This document shows, piece by piece, positions 62,230 through 64,000 of a stretch of DNA of 64,000 nucleotides; position 1 is the first letter of the stretch; each line of letters opens with the position of its first letter. The DNA is from Lates calcarifer (lineage: Eukaryota > Chordata > Actinopteri > Centropomidae): NCBI RefSeq assembly GCF_001640805.2, contig NC_066848.1:14286509-14350508 (forward strand). Reading direction: 5' to 3'. The translations under genes were made by a program, and so were the position numbers. Under the pieces are notes generated by a model. The model did no database searches. It was not told where the DNA came from and saw nothing but the letters and a program-made list of their open reading frames with translations.

Positions 62230-63100
62230 GTTAGCTTCCTGTCCTGGTGTTAACTCTGCCACTAAACTTCTGCAAGAGCTGATGTGCCAGCTCATCACTG
62301 TGGGCATCAGTGTCCCTGATGACACAGAAAGCTGACAGACTGTCAGGGCCGTACACACAATGAAATAATGAAATTCCTATCATGCACTCTGCTCAAGGTA
62401 AAAAAAAAAAAAAAAAAAAGTTGTGTCAAGCAAAAGCAAATGTTTTAGTGTCTAATAGTACAGACTGTTCTGCAGTAAAGGACAGATAAGTGACAGGTGC
62501 CTCCAGTTATTTTTATTTATTTTATTTCATGGTAACAGATTAGGAGGCTGCAGCCATGCTAACAGCACTGTGAGGCTGTGCACAGCAGTGCTTTGAGCTA
62601 AATGCTAACATCAGCATACTGTCATGCTCACAAGGACAAGGTTATCATGCTGATGTTTAGCAGGTATAAGGTTTACCATAGTGTAGTGTGTTAGCATGTT
62701 AACATTTACTACAGTCTGTTGTCAATTTATTAGGAACAGGCTAAAACTAAAGCAGTCCAGTAAAACAGTCCTGCGGTAATTCCTACCTTCATGAAGGTTT
62801 CATGTTCATGATCATTTTGGAGGATGTGGCATGTGGTGCTGTTGAACAGTGAAGGTAGACTAAACCTCTTTGTATTATGTCATACAATTCAACAGCATCA
62901 GAAATTAATGTTTCCAAAATGATCATACGGTTGAATCAACACCTTTGACGCAGTTTCAACAAAAACTGGACTGCTGTATTAGACTGACTTAGTTTTAGTC
63001 ACAGGTGTTCCTAATAAACTGACAATTGAGTATATACTTGCACTAATAATGTCTGCATGGAAATTCATCCAAAAGCTTTTGAGATATTTCAGTCAGAATC
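62230..63100 (+). mobile_element. Diverged teleost interspersed repeat, copy B, interrupted by a MITE
   Basis: Matches copy A over its first part, with a poly(A) run at 62401-62420. It is cut at about 62718 and appears to resume at about 63050 with TTTTGAGATATTTCAGTCAG, a segment that belongs farther along in the family. Confidence 0.65.
62719..63025. mobile_element. Palindromic MITE with 20-bp terminal inverted repeats
   Basis: Left end TTGTCAATTTATTAGGAACA and right end TGTTCCTAATAAACTGACAA are inverted copies with one mismatch. Internal arms also pair: AGCAGTCCAG with CTGGACTGCT, GATCATTTTGGA with TCCAAAATGATC, GTGCTGTTGAA with TTCAACAGCAT. The whole 307 bp is thus an imperfect foldback. 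No open frame. The ends resemble a TTTATTAGGTACA-type MITE frequent in fish. Confidence 0.8.
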
Positions 63101-64000
63101 AGGACACAAACACAGGGGAATGGTTGAAATGCTACACCTGAGAACAGTTCAGGACAGAATATTACTACTGATAAATGCCTTTTCTGACTCCAGAAGTGGA
63201 ATCTACACCTTCTATTATGTCTCATCATATCCATTTAACCACTGTTGTTGCTTTCTGGCTGAAACTTGGTTGCTTGCTACAGAGGGCCCCTCAAAATACT
63301 ACAGTATTTTACCGAATTTGCTTTGTCCCTGCCCTCAAATCTCTGTCATTTTAACACAGGTTCTTGAAACCTTCACACTGTGGCACAAGAACAAACACAC
63401 AAACACAGAATTGCCTCTACCGTGTCTTAAAAAGGTGATAACACATAAATGTACACTGAGTAAAAACCCTGCAGGCTGTATTTCTTTCTTCACAGAGGAT
63501 TTAAGAATCAATAGGAGTCTGGTTTTCATGAGACCAGCTGCCTATAACTTGGCAATTCATCATCTTGTCATGTTTTAATCCCTCCTTCCCCTCTTTGTCT
63601 CAGACCTCTGTCTGTCTTCCTCACATGCACAAACACTTTCAGCTTTTTAGGACTGTACATCACACTTTGCAGGTCAGCTTTAAGGCCAGTGCTGGCGTTT
63701 GTCTTCAGAGGTGGACACTGACCTCTCTCTTAAGTCAGTTACTGAAAAGGTCAGGATAAATGTCAGCCAAAAGCTACAGTGAGGGAAGGGCAAACTGTAC
63801 TGCCTCACCTGACTGGCCATCAAAAGGTGATGTATAGGTGGCTATCTTGGATGTTTGAATGTTAGTAGAAGTGCTACTAAAAAAAAAAAACAATATGTTA
63901 TCTGAAAGTTTTCCCAGTACTGCCCTTTCATTTAAAAAGTTGAAAAAATTCCAAATGAGAGCCTTAGTAGAATTTCTGATTTATATTGTCACTGTCACCT
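63101..64000. other. Non-coding right end
   Basis: A 173-codon plus-strand open frame at 63057-63578 begins inside the repeat, shows no domain and has no splice context. I treat it as chance. Confidence 0.5.

Noticed and set aside
63057..63578. 173-codon plus-strand open frame, the longest in the window
   Set aside because: Starts within a dispersed repeat, has no recognisable domain or splice context and an irregular composition; consistent with chance.
1..64000. CRISPR array, phage, toxin-antitoxin or other prokaryotic system
   Set aside because: Intron-containing vertebrate genes and fish repeats throughout; the repeats seen are microsatellites and transposons with no spacer structure.

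Overview
The window is nuclear DNA of a vertebrate, almost certainly a teleost fish. Genes are split into short exons with GT-AG introns, the background is AT-rich with many (CA)n and tetranucleotide tracts, and several interspersed repeats are of types I know from teleosts. Few of the open frames are genes; most of the longer ones in repeat tracts (runs of C/V, T/H or S/I/Y/L) are microsatellite artefacts. Four genes can be supported from protein similarity recalled from memory plus explicit splice-site bookkeeping. No database search was possible.

Layout. (1) Minus strand, about 10.28-22.96 kb: the 5' two thirds of srbd1, a Tex/YqgF/S1-type RNA-binding protein. Thirteen coding exons with consistent phases give 666 codons, and the C-terminal third lies beyond the left edge. 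The leftmost 10.28 kb reads as intron. (2) Plus strand, 24.7-28.9 kb, head-to-head with srbd1: a cd74 (MHC class II invariant chain) gene of 204 codons. It has a transmembrane segment, a methionine-rich CLIP-like segment and a thyroglobulin type-1 domain, but I find no trimerisation exons. An X/Y-box module sits about 75-150 bp before the first-exon region. (3) Minus strand, 31.66-33.58 kb: a complete three-exon gene for the 103-residue microprotein encoded in mammals by the upstream ORF of SLC35A4. No SLC35A4 transporter reading frame follows it. (4) Plus strand, 39.37-39.54 kb: the first coding exon of a pld5-like (inactive phospholipase D5) gene. Everything to its right reads as a very long intron or intergenic DNA.

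The rest is non-coding. It holds a tRNA-derived SINE (a near-full copy at 9.9-10.2 kb and an internally deleted, inverted copy at 48.2 kb), LINE-like tails, a retroposon tail abutting the microprotein start codon, two diverged copies of another repeat at 58 and 62 kb, and a 307-bp palindromic MITE nested in the second. There are also paired GATA/CTAT tracts, and stretches that look like conserved regulatory DNA but cannot be proven from one sequence.

The genes do not form a pathway. cd74 serves class II antigen presentation, srbd1 is a housekeeping-type RNA-binding gene, the microprotein is a mitochondrial inner-membrane protein in mammals, and pld5 is a membrane-anchored pseudoenzyme. No prokaryotic-style system, CRISPR array or intact transposase was seen. 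The most unusual items are the stand-alone SLC35A4-type microprotein gene and the cd74 without a recognisable trimerisation region.
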